A stretch of DNA of 64,000 nt from Paragonimus westermani. Lineage: Eukaryota > Platyhelminthes > Trematoda > Plagiorchiida > Troglotrematidae. The stretch spans positions 44,182-108,181 of the forward strand of contig QNGE01000110.1 in NCBI GenBank assembly GCA_008508345.1, written 5' to 3'. Made by a program: the position numbers and the translations under genes. The notes below the pieces were generated by a model. That model made no database searches. It saw only the letters and a program-made list of their open reading frames with translations, and was not told the DNA's origin. Positions 27,661-39,100 of the stretch are shown piece after piece (position 1 is the first letter of the stretch; each line of letters starts with the position of its first letter).

Positions 27661-28030
27661 GTTAAACGAAGTCAACCAACGTGGTCAGCAGTAAAACATT
27701 TCCACGCGGCTGTTCATCAGGGACTACACTCGGTCAGTTCGTTTTAGCATTACTTAGCGCAAACCCAAACCTTTCGAATTTCAGTGAGACATTGCTGGTG
27801 AATTGGGGAAGACTAGTACTGTGGGTACCATAACTGTTTCATTGGATGGTATCTTTTAATTAATGTCCATCTGATTCGAAAGCCCCGAACTGTTAATTTT
27901 TACTTCATTTGCAACCTATTTGTTTTACGTATGCGTTGAATGGTATCAGACAGATTTCCAACGTCTCGCGATTAATTTTTTCTCACTGATTTGAAATTGA
28001 AAATGATGAACTTATTTTTTTAACTATTCT

Positions 28031-28317
28031 CATAAATTTGAACATAGCAGTAAGAAGACGGACACTGGTAGATGCTAGCATTTCGTATTGCCTCTTCAGT
28101 ACAAAATAACAATAACCAGTAACATATATATGACACTAATGGGATGCGGGGTGAAGAACAAAATAGCAAATGGGGGGGAGAAACGACGGGACAGAATTAT
28201 TAAGTCCATGGGAGTCTAAGGCTTACATATAATTGCTCTGTACACACAACACTGGCTTGAGACGACTAATCGCGACCACCTCAACAAAACGCAGGGGACG
28301 CGGATTAGCGTGGCGCA
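28031..28317 (-). repeat. Left arm of PLE-terminal inverted repeat (3' end of the minus-strand PLE)
   Basis: This segment holds the last codons of the PLE endonuclease domain (ending VLCVQSNYM, stop near 28,223) and about 190 bp of 3' untranslated sequence. Its reverse complement is present at 29,189-29,475 with only scattered differences. At the inner end, identity breaks off exactly where the shared string TGCGCCACGCTAATCCGCG begins. At the outer end, the match stops around CATAAAtTTGAACATAG. Confidence 0.85.
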
Positions 28318-29194
28318 TTATACTTCTGAATGTTAATTCTGGATTAATCCAGTGGCCAGTGGCCAACATGTGCCTGGCGATAGACGAGGCCGTAGGCTTG
28401 CGTAATCCTGGGACGAAGGAATAGACTGCGTAGTCACATCCTGGACCCATTTCAGCAGATGTTCCTTCATCCTAGAGTTCAAGCACCTGTCGGTTCTGCC
28501 GATGTAATTTTTGCCGCAGTTACACACAAATTGATAAATACAGTGTGAGTTGGCGCCAATAGGTTGCTCTCCCTTTTCCGGAGGTAACGGTAGCTTCCGA
28601 GTTCGGTCAACGACTACGATTTCGGCCGTATTGTATGCTCGCTTAATGGATGCGACGAGACGTTTTGTGGTTAAAAGTGAAGAAGTGTCACCTTTGAATG
28701 GTAGTTCAATGTGGACTTACTTCTTCCCAACCTTGGGAACCTTATCACTTACAATACGTTGTTGGCTGTGTCTATTGATAGATCCTAGCGGATACCCATT
28801 ATTCTGCAAAGTAATTGTAAGCAGTCGAAGTTCGTCACCTAAACATTCTGATGAACAAATGCGCCTAGCACGCACAAACAATGTTCTGAACAATGCTCGC
28901 TTGTTCTTCATTGGCGTGAAGCTTGTGGAGTGAGTGTACTGACCCGTCCAGGTGGGCTTACGATACACACATTATCTCACTGAACCATCATCCTGGCGAC
29001 CGATGAGGATGTCTAAAAACGGCAGGCATCCGTTCTTTTCCAGCTCAAAAGCGACTGTCAGGTTGGCATGACAAGTGTTAAACCGATTTATTATCTCATC
29101 GATTGTTTGCGGAGATGGCGCAAACATGAGGATGTCATCCACATAATGTTTGTAGAACGGCAGTGACACAATGTGTTCAGCGAATTGTTGCGCC
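28223..29194 (-). pseudogene. Penelope-like element relic: RT C-terminal part plus GIY-YIG endonuclease
   Basis: Reading the minus strand from 29,194 down, the frame starts inside the reverse transcriptase palm: FYKHYVDDILMFAPS contains the YVDD catalytic box (about 29,150). It is followed by the thumb motif GCLPFLDILIGRQDDGS, then VYRKPTWTGQYTHS, LRLLTITLQNNGYP and HIELPFKGD, all characteristic of Penelope-type polymerases. The linker leads into a GIY-YIG endonuclease, with CIYQFVCNCGKNYIGRTDRC giving the paired Y and YIG signatures and the Cys residues, and then ARHMLATGHWINPE and PLRFVEVVAISRLKP. In-frame stops lie at about 28,972 and 28,717, and a frameshift near 28,400-28,440 separates the last segment, so it is dead. 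The N-terminal half of the RT is missing (5' truncation). Identification as a PLE is firm; the subfamily is not. Confidence 0.92.
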
Positions 29195-29475
29195 ACGCTA
29201 ATCCGCGTTTCCTGCGTTTTGCTGAGGTGGTCGCGATTAGTCGTCTCAAGCCAGTGTTGTGTGTACAAAGCAATTATATGTAAACCTTAGACTCTCATGG
29301 ACTTAATAATTCTGTCCTGTCGTTTCTCCACCCCATTTGCTATTTTGTTCTTCACCCCGCATCCCATTAGTGTCATATATATGTTACTGGTTAATGTTAT
29401 TCGGTACTGAAGAGGCAATACGAAATGCTAGCATCTACCAGTGTCCATCTTCTTAGTGCTATGTTCAATTTTATG
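29189..29475 (+). repeat. Right arm: inverted copy of the PLE 3' end on the plus strand
   Basis: The plus strand here encodes the end of the same endonuclease (LRFAEVVAISRLKPVLCVQS, then a stop near 29,281) and the same 3' UTR as 28,031-28,317, in opposite orientation. It contains no more of the element than that: at 29,189 it abuts the truncated RT of the minus-strand copy. The arrangement is a 5'-truncated copy plus a short inverted 3' piece, a recurrent form of PLE insertion. Confidence 0.85.
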
Positions 29476-29479
29476 AAGG

Positions 29480-30500
29480 GAACCAACTGTTTCATATTCT
29501 CATAAAGTTTTGACCAATCATTATTTCAACAATTAAATTATTCTTATATTCTTCCGCTGGTGACTGACAAGTCTTACTCTATGTGAATCTGGCAGCTGCT
29601 GGCCCGATCAAGCTCAGTCCATCAGCTTATGGTTGCGACGTGTGTAATCGTTCGCGTCTATCTGGACATATTTCAAGTTATCCACACTTCTAAGATTGTT
29701 CATATCCAACAACCCCTCCGAGAGACCTAGTTAGAATGGGCTTTGCAAAGGTGGTTTGACTGCTGAGAACTACCTTCAGGACTTACAAAAGGTAAGTGAT
29801 CCATTCCAGCCTTGATCCCGATCAATCTTCATGTCAGCGTCAAATTACGTTCAATTTTAGTAACGCTCTATTATAACGTAATTTCATACACTTGTTTAAA
29901 ATATCTTGCAAATTGCAGACTGCAGTACTTCTAAGCTACATTGGTTAGAAAAATGTCACCAATTTGGCTGGTTATCCAGAGGCACAGTTTCCAAATAACT
30001 CCACCACTGAACAGTTTAGGATTCAGGCAAAGTAAAGTATAGACGATGGGTGGTGAGGTTTTGTAAACCACCCCGCTCTGAAGGGAGGTCCCTCCCCCCA
30101 TTGCTTCATATCAGTGTTGAATCGTTGCCGTTGGTTTGTCTACGAGAACTAACATGTCACGAATAGTTGGGCAGACAGCAAAGTAAAGCAAAGCTCATGA
30201 GGAAAATGGGAGAATTATTTGAAGCAGAGGAGGTGATTTATAAAAATTTCTTCACAGAAAGATTGAGGCTTGCTCATAAATGTGTCTGCACACCTTATTC
30301 AGGCAGAAAATATGGTAATCGTAAAGTCCAGGCTACAATGAACCTAGGCATCAGGGGATCCAAGTAATTATAATCAGTAGACAGGAAAGTGTTTAGGAAT
30401 GATCGTTATCTGCTAAAAGTATGTAATCTACAGACTTGCTTGTGATTCATGAATGTATAGGAATTTCTAGATCCAAAACCATTTATCACCTTGTTTGATA
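29480..30500. other. No recognisable gene
   Basis: AT-rich flank of the PLE locus. A short C/G-rich patch at 30,060-30,100 and a 66-codon frame at 30.17-30.37 kb are present, but neither carries a recognisable motif. Confidence 0.4.
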
Positions 30501-30539
30501 TCGGTTTCATTTGAAAAACGGGGCTTTCCCAGAACACTT

Positions 30540-30790
30540 ATATTGCAGCGTCCAGAGCCTTTCACTAAACAAATCACCCCCGCAGAGTGTGGCAACCAGC
30601 GGAACTGGGTGCATTGTGCTGGCTCCTCGTAAGAGCATTACAACCTGGTCAGGCCAGCAAACGACCAATGTACATGTCACAGATGTGGTTGTATTCACCA
30701 GAATGAGAAAGTTGATCGTACCTCCGCCACTCCTGTTTCACTCGGTGCCAAAGTATTTTTCGCCTGGCATCAACCGATAGAAACTCCATT
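30540..30790 (+). pseudogene. Possible LTR-retrotransposon gag zinc-knuckle relic
   Basis: One plus-strand frame reads ECGNQRNWVHC, then a stop, then EHYNLVRPANDQCTCHRCGC followed by IHQ. The cysteine and histidine spacing (C-X2-C near a His, preceded by an EHY...C-like segment) recalls the paired CCHC knuckles of Gypsy-type gag proteins. The second knuckle lacks one residue and the final Cys, and an in-frame stop sits between the two. No protease or RT was seen downstream. Resemblance by eye only; it could be chance. Confidence 0.28.
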
Positions 30791-30799
30791 TCTGAACCG

Positions 30800-33700
30800 A
30801 CTAGATGAACTCACCGAATGCCATCACGCTTTCTGAGAATTTCATCACTGACAATAAATTACCATTAACTATCATAATGCGTCAACATAGGTTGTTTACT
30901 TTTGGATGTCTGTGAAGTCTGGGGTAGAACGGTGTTGCAGGTATTCCTCCGGCCAACGCAAACTAACAAGTATTCATGATGAAGCGGTGCCTAGGGTAGT
31001 TAACGTGATACGGAGACATCTATCTCTCACTTACCTGTAGATTTTTATTTGCTTTCAGTTTTTCTCCGTCTTTTGGCGCTTCAAAGAGTATCGAATCGGT
31101 CAGAGCTTTTGTTAGAAAGGCTTTGTCAGTCATACACATTTTGTTCCTCACTCGGTCAAACCTACTAAAACAAGGAATAATTTGAGGCTGTTTACAGCTA
31201 GACGAAAGGTGATCCGGGAAATTTTAGTTAGCTGTTGAACGGGTTAAAAGCCAGAGTTTCCGTTGGACATTATCAAGTATTTCAGATGGATGTCAAACGG
31301 CTACGACATAGAATGACGTATATCTGGTATAACTTATTGCATGGTTTTAGATACCGCAGCAAAAATACGTTTATAATATGCGGACCTACATAGGCTCTGT
31401 TACAAAACCAGAGACTTCGAAGGTAGCGCACCCGTTTCAGAATAGATTATTAAGGAAATTTTACAATAGTAATATAGCTAACTTCCCCAAAACTTGGATG
31501 GTCAGCTCTACCGAATTTGCATTGATCAACTGGTTGCACTTTAAGTTAACCGGCAACAAATATAAAAAAAATTCACCTTGAATGGTTTGCGGTCAGATTC
31601 CAATTTTTGCTAATAATTTAAAAGCAGAATGTTAGTAAGCGGCACAACACTAACTTTCCATGAATGTGGGTCGATAAATCGAAATCAAAATCTGAACATT
31701 CTTCTGGTAAGTGGTATGTGAGACCGGGAATAAGCATTGTTATCCTCTGATCACTATAGTCCAACCCACTTAGACTAAACCTTGTCCAGCTGACCAGCAT
31801 CGTCTTCTAAGTTTAGTAGATCTTTCAGCTGGTTTGAAAATTACATTGAGTATATACATATGTGTTTAACCTCAGTAAAATCAAAACCACTCAAGATAAG
31901 GCGTCATAATATTGGAGTATATCATAAAACTATAGCATACAATTACGTTTCAAAAGATTTCCCCAGCCCATACAAGAGAAGGCAAAATGCACTACATTTG
32001 TTGTTCCCATGAGAAACAGAAAAATTTGCATATGTAATGTTTTAGATCATTTCTGTTCCTAGTTCGTGAAGAAAACGGGTTTGTAATGTGACACTCACCC
32101 GGTATAAGAGTTTGCAGTGGGAGTCTAATTTATTTATACTGGGTTGTCAGAAAATGACATTGGTTCAAGCTAACCCAGACAGAACAGCGTTTTTATTGCA
32201 GAAAATTTCTCACAAGGATACTTAACTCGCGAATTGAAAACAAGTCACGTACAACCATTCGCAGTTTATTCAGTTCAAAAAATGCTCGAATAGTGTATAG
32301 TTATTAATAGCATGACCAAACTCGCGTTTTGTCCGTGCACAAGGAATTTTCTATTATGCTGATCACTGAAAATGAGATACGACTTAACTTATGCCTTGTT
32401 GTTTACGGCAATTATTAACACAAATCCGTGAGCAGCCAAAAATATTAATTGCAGGTTTCGTTTAAACGAGGATGTACGTTGAAATTACCAGTATGCTGAA
32501 TCGACTTAGTGCTAAGGGCCAAACACTTAGACCCACGCTTGGGAGACCTCTGTTTTCTGATATCCACAGTACAGACTAGTTTAATTTGTTGAAGTGAACT
32601 CTATTCGGAGGACTTAGGCAATAAATATCCATTGGTCACAGAAGACATCCAACCGCAAAATAACTGGACTTTCGCTGGAGTTGAGCCAGAAAAAAGAAAC
32701 GTGATGCCCAAACACAGTCAGTTTCTACTGGATGAGCTAAGAAACCAGGTCGCAAGATCAAGTAGAGTAGATGAATTGTGCCAGCTGAAAAATTTCTAGC
32801 CCGAATCCAGCCGAAGTCTGCATTTTTTCGTAAACAAGTACTTTAACATAGACTAGCCAAACTGATTATTAACAATCACTTATTGTTACAATATTTCAAA
32901 GAAAATTATCACGTGAATGACATACAATACGATTCACCAAACACCTGCATTAAGTTAAACGAGTGGCAGATGTATTTATTTGACTTGACGAGAAAACAAT
33001 ATATATGTTGAGCTCAACAATCAGCTTAACAGGTTGTATTTTCACATTCCTGTGATCACTCTAATTATTGTTACTAAACCGAAAATCTTGTTCACTACAA
33101 CTAAGATTGTGATCATCCGGCATACCTGTGGTGTGGTGTTAGGAGAGCAAAACCCACAAGACAAACTCGGTCCAAGCACTTTTCAACTTCGTTGGATTGT
33201 AAAATAGGAGGCATAACTACCAGTTAATCATTAATGTTTCCTTCATTTCGACAGGGAACGTAGAATGGGTGTAATGTAACTAACTATTTCTGGTAAACTT
33301 ACTCCCAATGGAATATGACGAATGAAAAACACAAGAATCTGAAATACTCCTAAATTTAAGTACACGAGCACACGCAACCATGAGTCCACGTCTGACAAAC
33401 GATAAAGCTAGGTTTCAGCTGAACATAGTGATCAGCTGATTGACCCGTTAATTTGGAAATGCAGTTGGCATTCGACTTGCTTCAGTAATCTGTACGTTCT
33501 CCAAATTCATGCATCTACAATAGGTGAGGAAAAACATTTTCAAACAGAACGGGAGATAGTTGGATGTAGTTTCAAGTTTCTCGCATCAAATTTAGCGCAG
33601 CTCATGGATAAAATCTTATGGTTTTCAACTTTAGTGACATTAGCTGAATCAAAAAGTTGCTCTCGGTTAAGCACTTTGTTACCAGAAGATCTCAACACTG

Positions 33701-34460
33701 GCTTGCAAAATGAACATGTTAGAGAAGGACGATATAGTGGCTGCAATTTTAAGAACAATACAATTTGGAAAGAAAATCTATCATTCCTTAATGTATACAG
33801 GAACTTCTGCAACAGTATCAAAAGCGCCTTTTGAACACACGGTGACCAAAGTCCCTGAGCGTCGTGTATGTCATCATTGTGATAAGTGCCTGAGGCATTT
33901 CCTCAATCTAATAGTGACCTTAGCCAAAACAGTGAGAATACATTAAAGTTTGGGCGGAAGTGGGGATGCATCAAACAGACAGTGGCGGTGCCAATGAAAA
34001 TGTGTACATTAAAAAAGGTGGCAACATTTGCGCTTCAAAATCGAAGGCTTTCCCAAAAATGTTCGTTATAAAATAACGAATAAAATTTTTTTCAGAGTAA
34101 CTAACCTCGTCCAGTTACTTGCCTTCACCATAACAGCAAGAGCAGAAGAAGCGCGATATTTACTTTGAGGTTTTCATCGTATGCAAGGAAATTATACCAT
34201 TGATTATATCATCTTTTTGGACGAGCGAAATTTAAAGAAACACGATTGCTAAATGCTATAATTCACTAGCCTTCCTGGTTCGCTTACCCAAAATGTTTCG
34301 TGCCAATCATAATCAAATTATACTAGCTAAAAAATTGAAAATAAATGATGTAATACTGTTCCCTCCAGTTAGGTGAGGTATGATTATCATATACATTACA
34401 GCCTAGAAAATATATTGACTCAGTCAATCATTTGTCAAAGGCCAGCGTTGTTAATTCAGT
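30800..34460. other. No recognisable gene
   Basis: AT-rich. Short frames at 31.38-31.58 kb (ATG-started, 67 codons) and at 33.60-33.95 kb on both strands have no recognised motif or consistent splice phase. Confidence 0.4.
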
Positions 34461-34468
34461 GATCATAG

Positions 34469-34684
34469 TGCACTCAAGAGATACTCAGTATCGAAAATTC
34501 TAGGGTTCAAATTGACTCAAAAAGGCAGTCTGTCGCCTATACTTCAAGATCATGCAGAATTCCCCGAAGAACCCTGGTCCCACTTGAAGACAATTCAGAA
34601 GACCAGGCAGACGAATCATTTTTGCACTCGTATCAGGGTGGTGAAAACGTGCAATGTGCGTTCACTAGACATAAAAGCGAATGA
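34469..34684 (+). CDS. Candidate 3'-terminal coding exon, unknown product
   Basis: Immediately after an acceptor-like ATCATAG (ending 34,468) a frame stays open for 71 codons to TGA at 34,682-34,684, with no ATG needed if spliced. The product is polar and acidic/serine-rich toward the end, including TLVPLEDNSEDQADESFLHS, as in a cytoplasmic tail, and ends in a basic stretch. A second frame (34.51-34.75 kb) is also open over the same bases. The acceptor lacks a strong pyrimidine tract. Family unknown. Confidence 0.28.
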   Translation, partial: CTQEILSIENSRVQIDSKRQSVAYTSRSCRIPRRTLVPLEDNSEDQADESFLHSYQGGENVQCAFTRHKSE

Positions 34685-35474
34685 TGTTGATAAATTTTCG
34701 TCGGTATGCTTCGTATGTCGTTCCCATAATATTCATGCATGCTAAGCAACTGGTTTTTCCCATTCACTTTATTTTTCGAGTTTTTTATCCGACCGTCCTT
34801 CCACGCAGACCTTATTAAGGAGGTCATCTAACTCACGATTTCTTTGCACACTTATCAGTCTTTCCTTTTATCAAACTAGCAAGTGGCTGCAGTACCCCGC
34901 CGTATCTGAAAGTTACCCGTCGCTGGTTGTCTGAAGACAATTCGGGCATTTGCGGAATGCAAACAAATCTTCTAAAAAGGAGCTGCTGAATTTGAACGCA
35001 CACAGGGTCGATAGCAATTTTGCGAGATAACGACAAATGAGTTCGTCTGCTAAGTTCTATGGAAAGCATCATTCAGACGGACCAAGGGTAGACAGTCAAA
35101 GAGGAAATACATCGAGTCCACTGTAAAAGATTCACAAATTTACGGATATCAAATTGTAATGGCTCCGTCTAAAAGAAGAATAGCCAGAAATTTAGCCTGG
35201 TGAATACTAATAAGGCCGGAACCAGCTTGAATGATTGTCGTCTGCGATGCAATATGCAGTTTGAAGTAAAACATTTCGACGCCAAGTTTGTTTACGAAAT
35301 CAGCAATAGTACCACACTAAGATAAGCACCATTTTCACTGACGACAGTATATTCTGCAACGGTCATCCGTGATGTAAAATGAATACAATGTAAATCAAGT
35401 GTGATCTGAAATACCTATCACCTCCTTTTGAAACGGCTTTTAATCGATTCAAAACTGGTGAGGCAGAATTCTTT

Positions 35475-35940
35475 CGCCGTCACTCAAAAGAAAGTGTGAA
35501 ATGCACCCGAATTTTCCGTGTCAACCACTTCAAGACTGTCATGTAACCGTTTCCGTCAATTCCGCAAAGCTTTTTTCTCTTATCCGAAGCTCGTGGAACA
35601 TGCTGACGTCACCGACGGATGTGGCAATATATCAGCTCTCACTCATATCGATGCCAGACGGTTGGAATTTAAACTGAACTACACACATTTCCCAGTTCGA
35701 ATGCATGGTTCTGGAAGTCACATTTCCCTGTCGAACTTGATTGTTCTCGATCCAGTTCTGCATACCTGATCAGCCTACTAACATCTCAGACACATGGAGG
35801 ATATGTGTGACTCAGTCGCTATCGAAACGGCCTTGAGCCTCACCAGAAGACACTGTGGCCTTGACCGTAGCTCAACCCACACTGACAGGGAATATCTTGG
35901 AAGAATGCAATGTTATTGGAAAGGATAAAAATAAGGAAAG
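35475..35940 (+). pseudogene. Coding-like island in several frames, unknown product (possible decayed gene or multi-frame relic)
   Basis: Three plus-strand frames in this CpG-containing island give unusually protein-like translations. An ATG at about 35,501 opens a 59-codon frame beginning HPNFPCQPLQDCHVTVSVNS. A second frame, open to 35,769, contains KLVEHADVTDGCGNISALTH and FPVRMHGSGSHISLSNLIV. A third, from ATG at about 35,794, contains MCDSVAIETALSLTRRHCGL and ends near 35,928. Coding quality moving between frames suggests a frameshifted pseudogene or old transposon ORF, though separate small exons are possible. No family was recognised. Confidence 0.35.
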
Positions 35941-35944
35941 ACTA

Positions 35945-38745
35945 GGCGCAAGAACTAGAAATGACATGAATGCAGGTTAACTACTAGCTGCAGCACAGTA
36001 GGATGTCGCCAGTTCTCTACGATTTTTTATGCATGCGGCAAATTTTTCGGCGACAAACAGTTATACGTGTGACTGGACACCTAAACTCGCCTAACTGATA
36101 GTTTGATAAACATGTCTTGGTCAATGACTCTGTGGGCATCAATACCACCAGAACTCTAACGACAAATTTTATTTGAAAGGATCCTCCGCCAATTTCATTC
36201 GATGTGTTTCAATTTATCGGGTTTTAAAGTTAATGCTAAGTAAGCGTAATATTTCGATTCAGCCAGTCTTCAACGCTACTCATAAACCCGCGGATCTAAA
36301 CTGTGATACATACAAGCCATCCCATACTGTCCACCACATTCATCATACAGAGATCTGCCACACCAGTGGGTCATAATTTATTCGAATTAGTCTAGCTTTC
36401 TTCCATGATATACATACATCCCATGTAATTGCAGAAGTCCAATAAAAGTTTCCGATAAAATGCGTTTGCCTAAATGAATTCGCGTAAAGTCTATGGGAAC
36501 ATGGAGAGACTTTCAGAACTTGATTAACTTTAAACCCACCTCGTAAAGATCATCTGATATAATTGTACCTCGAAAAGGATATATTTGAAAGCCGGCTCAA
36601 AAAAGCTTCTTCTGGCGCCATTTCGGAACTCCTTCTATCATACTAACCCGTTTATTAGAAATTACGGCGACGTTAATGGAGTATTGCATGGGCAAACACA
36701 TTAACTTTGCTCAAAAAATGCCCATCAAACAATTGTTCCTGAACAAAAAGCATAGCAGGTTGTAAAAAATTTAGCGTCAGACAACATGGATTCCTACTAA
36801 AAAGTCAGTAGACCAAGCAGATTGGTGATTATGCACGTTATGTTTAAAAACACGGTAAATCGTTTGCAACGTGTAAAAAGTTTCCAACAAACTGAAGCTT
36901 CTATGTAATCTTTGTATTTTGGGGAGAAAGCGAGAATCTAACCCTCAAAAAACATATTCGAGTTGGTACTTTCACTTTTGCGCCACTTACATATCAGATG
37001 ATAACCACTTCACTTAATGTTAGGCGAATGCTGTTGGCCCCAATGTGTTGGGTTGTCCGAGATAACCCAACAGGAAATAAATTTAGAAACCACAGTCGAA
37101 AACCAGCTCATATATGAGCAAGTAAAAGCTGGAATACATAGATTTCACCGCTGTTTGGTGCTAGTGTTCACTTTTTATTGTCTGAAATCCAAGTGGAACA
37201 ATAGCTATACACGGAGTTGCGCAACGGCAACGTCGACAGTTACGGTACTTAAAGATTCGCAAAGTCACTGCTATGGTGAATCATCCCGCAAATTTCCTGA
37301 ACTACTGAGTGTCCACGTTCATAAAGTTCACCAGAAAACTGTCATCTAGATCAGGGGAACTGAATGAAAATGTGGGTGTGTATTCAAGGACTTGTGTAAT
37401 TTATACATATTGGTGACAGTTAGTGACGTGTGACATTTTCTGTTTTTCTTAAAATATCCCCTTTCAAGTACGTGGGTGTAAAAGCTTGATACAAGTAACA
37501 GAGAATAGCTACTTACTCAATTTCAGCCGGTGAGAAAGAATGAAAAGAGTGCTCAAAAGATTTGGAGTAAAAATACAACAATCTACAACATGGAAGCTCA
37601 ATAAATCTAACGAGATAAGATGGGGATTACGGCCACGTTTTAGTAAGTGATCCAAAAAAGTTGTCAACTTATATTGTTAGAATAGGGGGACGGTTTTCAC
37701 GAAGCGACACAGCCAATAAAATACACGTGTGTTACCAAGTTGAAGGATGACGTGAAACACGTTGAGATGACTGTGAACACAAAAGGTTAAACTCATCACT
37801 CTACTGTCTTGTTCTGTTGCAAAGAGTTTATGCTACACTGCATAATTCACCTGCAGACCTACGTCGCATATTGTTTCAAGTGTGGCCAACGTTGATGAAT
37901 GCCCGTTGTGTAATTTCTAGACAGTTTGAAAATGGGGAAATGAATTTTCCCCATTGACTAATCTTAGAAGAGGACTACAAGTATCACAGTAACAAGAAGG
38001 TTATCGCTTGGAAACGTAACTGTATAAATGGTTTTTGCATTCTGCCATATAAAGGTTGCTGTAATAAAAGGAACTAAAACTAGTCGTCGTTACTTTCATA
38101 TTTAGGGTCAACGTACTTTCATGGATGTCAAGCTAATACGTTAACCGTAGATAAAACAATAAAGGAACTGATATATCTCCAAATGATATTTTGATATTGA
38201 ACTATCAGGAACTTTTTCTCAGAACCTCTCAACGTACATACACAACGTGCACGCACCTGATCGAAATTGGGAAGCGTCGTCCCTTGGCAGTTGCGTGAGA
38301 TTAACAGTTCTCGAACTGTTGACAGGTTTATTGGAAATTCCGCACACCGTTGGGGGATGAATGAAAGTAGTGCATCTGGAGCTCTTACTTTGCAAGATTT
38401 GGGTTGTATCATTTCTAAGTGTTAAATTTATTGTAACAGAATGCTTCGTAGTCGTTTTCTATCACCTCCACATATTCGACTATATTTGCTGTCTAACCAT
38501 AAATCACGAAAGCACACGTTTTGCAGATGTTTGCTTCAGTTTTCTGGTACTATTTTATCCATGTACTCTACGACAGTAAACATGTATTCCCAATCACCTG
38601 AAATAACTTGCGCAAAAGTAAATGGGTACGTTTTAGAAATTGGCAATTTCCTGTTCTTGTCAGCTTGCTGTGACATCTTTCGATCATTTTTCGACGCAAA
38701 GTTGAGTCATCCTTTAAATTAGGCAATGAATCTTGCACTACCGAT
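35945..38745. other. No recognisable gene; one perfect small hairpin at 37.93 kb
   Basis: AT-rich. The 110-codon frame at 37.02-37.35 kb has no motif or clean splice sites. At 37,930-37,954 a 10-bp perfect stem (AATGGGGAAA / TTTCCCCATT) encloses a 5-nt loop; its function is unknown. Confidence 0.4.
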
Positions 38746-38749
38746 ACAT

Positions 38750-38880
38750 AGTGTGGCAGATTTATGATATTAATTAAGACCAAACTGTAGAAAAGTCGAA
38801 GCTTTGGCTGGTTTCGAACCAGCGACGGAAGCAGCGTGCCTCAACGCGGCAAGCGCTTTATCAGCTGAGCTACTAAGTCA
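38750..38880 (-). repeat. tRNA-headed retroposon (SINE-like), copy A: tRNA-like body and 3' tail
   Basis: On the minus strand TAGCTCAGCTGATAAAGCG (A box, near 38,873) is followed by GCTGGTTCGAAACCAGC (38,805-38,821), a perfect 5-bp T-stem with an intact B box. The 3' tail ends CATAAATCTGCCACACTA, identical to the tail of the copy at 57.55 kb. Acceptor-stem pairing is poor and the anticodon loop lacks U33, so it is tRNA-derived rather than a tRNA gene. Homology continues upstream of the tRNA-like body into the inverted-repeat arm. Confidence 0.75.
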
Positions 38881-39030
38881 TAACAAGAGCTCAGGAATTT
38901 CAAATTTGGTCTCCGTTACACACCCGTCCCATTGTCTCATATGAAATGCACCAAACGATCCAATGGATCGATTGTCGCGGCAGGATTTCTCAAACAGTTC
39001 ACGCTGGAATCCACCAACTCCAATGATGAG
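38806..39030 (-). repeat. Left arm of retroposon palindrome
   Basis: The reverse complement of this arm matches 39,101-39,325 almost throughout, including the tRNA-like head, GAGCTCTTGTTATGACTTAG and GAAATCCTGCCGCGACAATC. Only scattered substitutions separate the arms. The intervening loop (39,031-39,100, about 70 bp) is single-copy here but resembles 59.42-59.48 kb. Confidence 0.9.
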
Positions 39031-39100
39031 CGTAAAAATTATATTACTGGTGAGTAACGTGGAAAATTTATGACTTTAGATGAGATCCAACTGAAAAGTG

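Noticed and set aside
27699..27720. Functional hammerhead ribozyme on the minus strand
   Set aside because: The core strings are present, but the 11 nt between them do not form a stem II, and no matching stem I/III could be drawn by eye. Kept only as a low-interest remnant.
28233..28933. Plus-strand frames across 28.2-28.9 kb as genes
   Set aside because: They are antisense shadows of the PLE endonuclease and RT frames on the minus strand.
38800..38880. Functional tRNA gene
   Set aside because: T-arm and A box are good, but the acceptor stem does not pair and U33 is missing. The sequence is repeated with a common non-tRNA tail, so it is a retroposon head.
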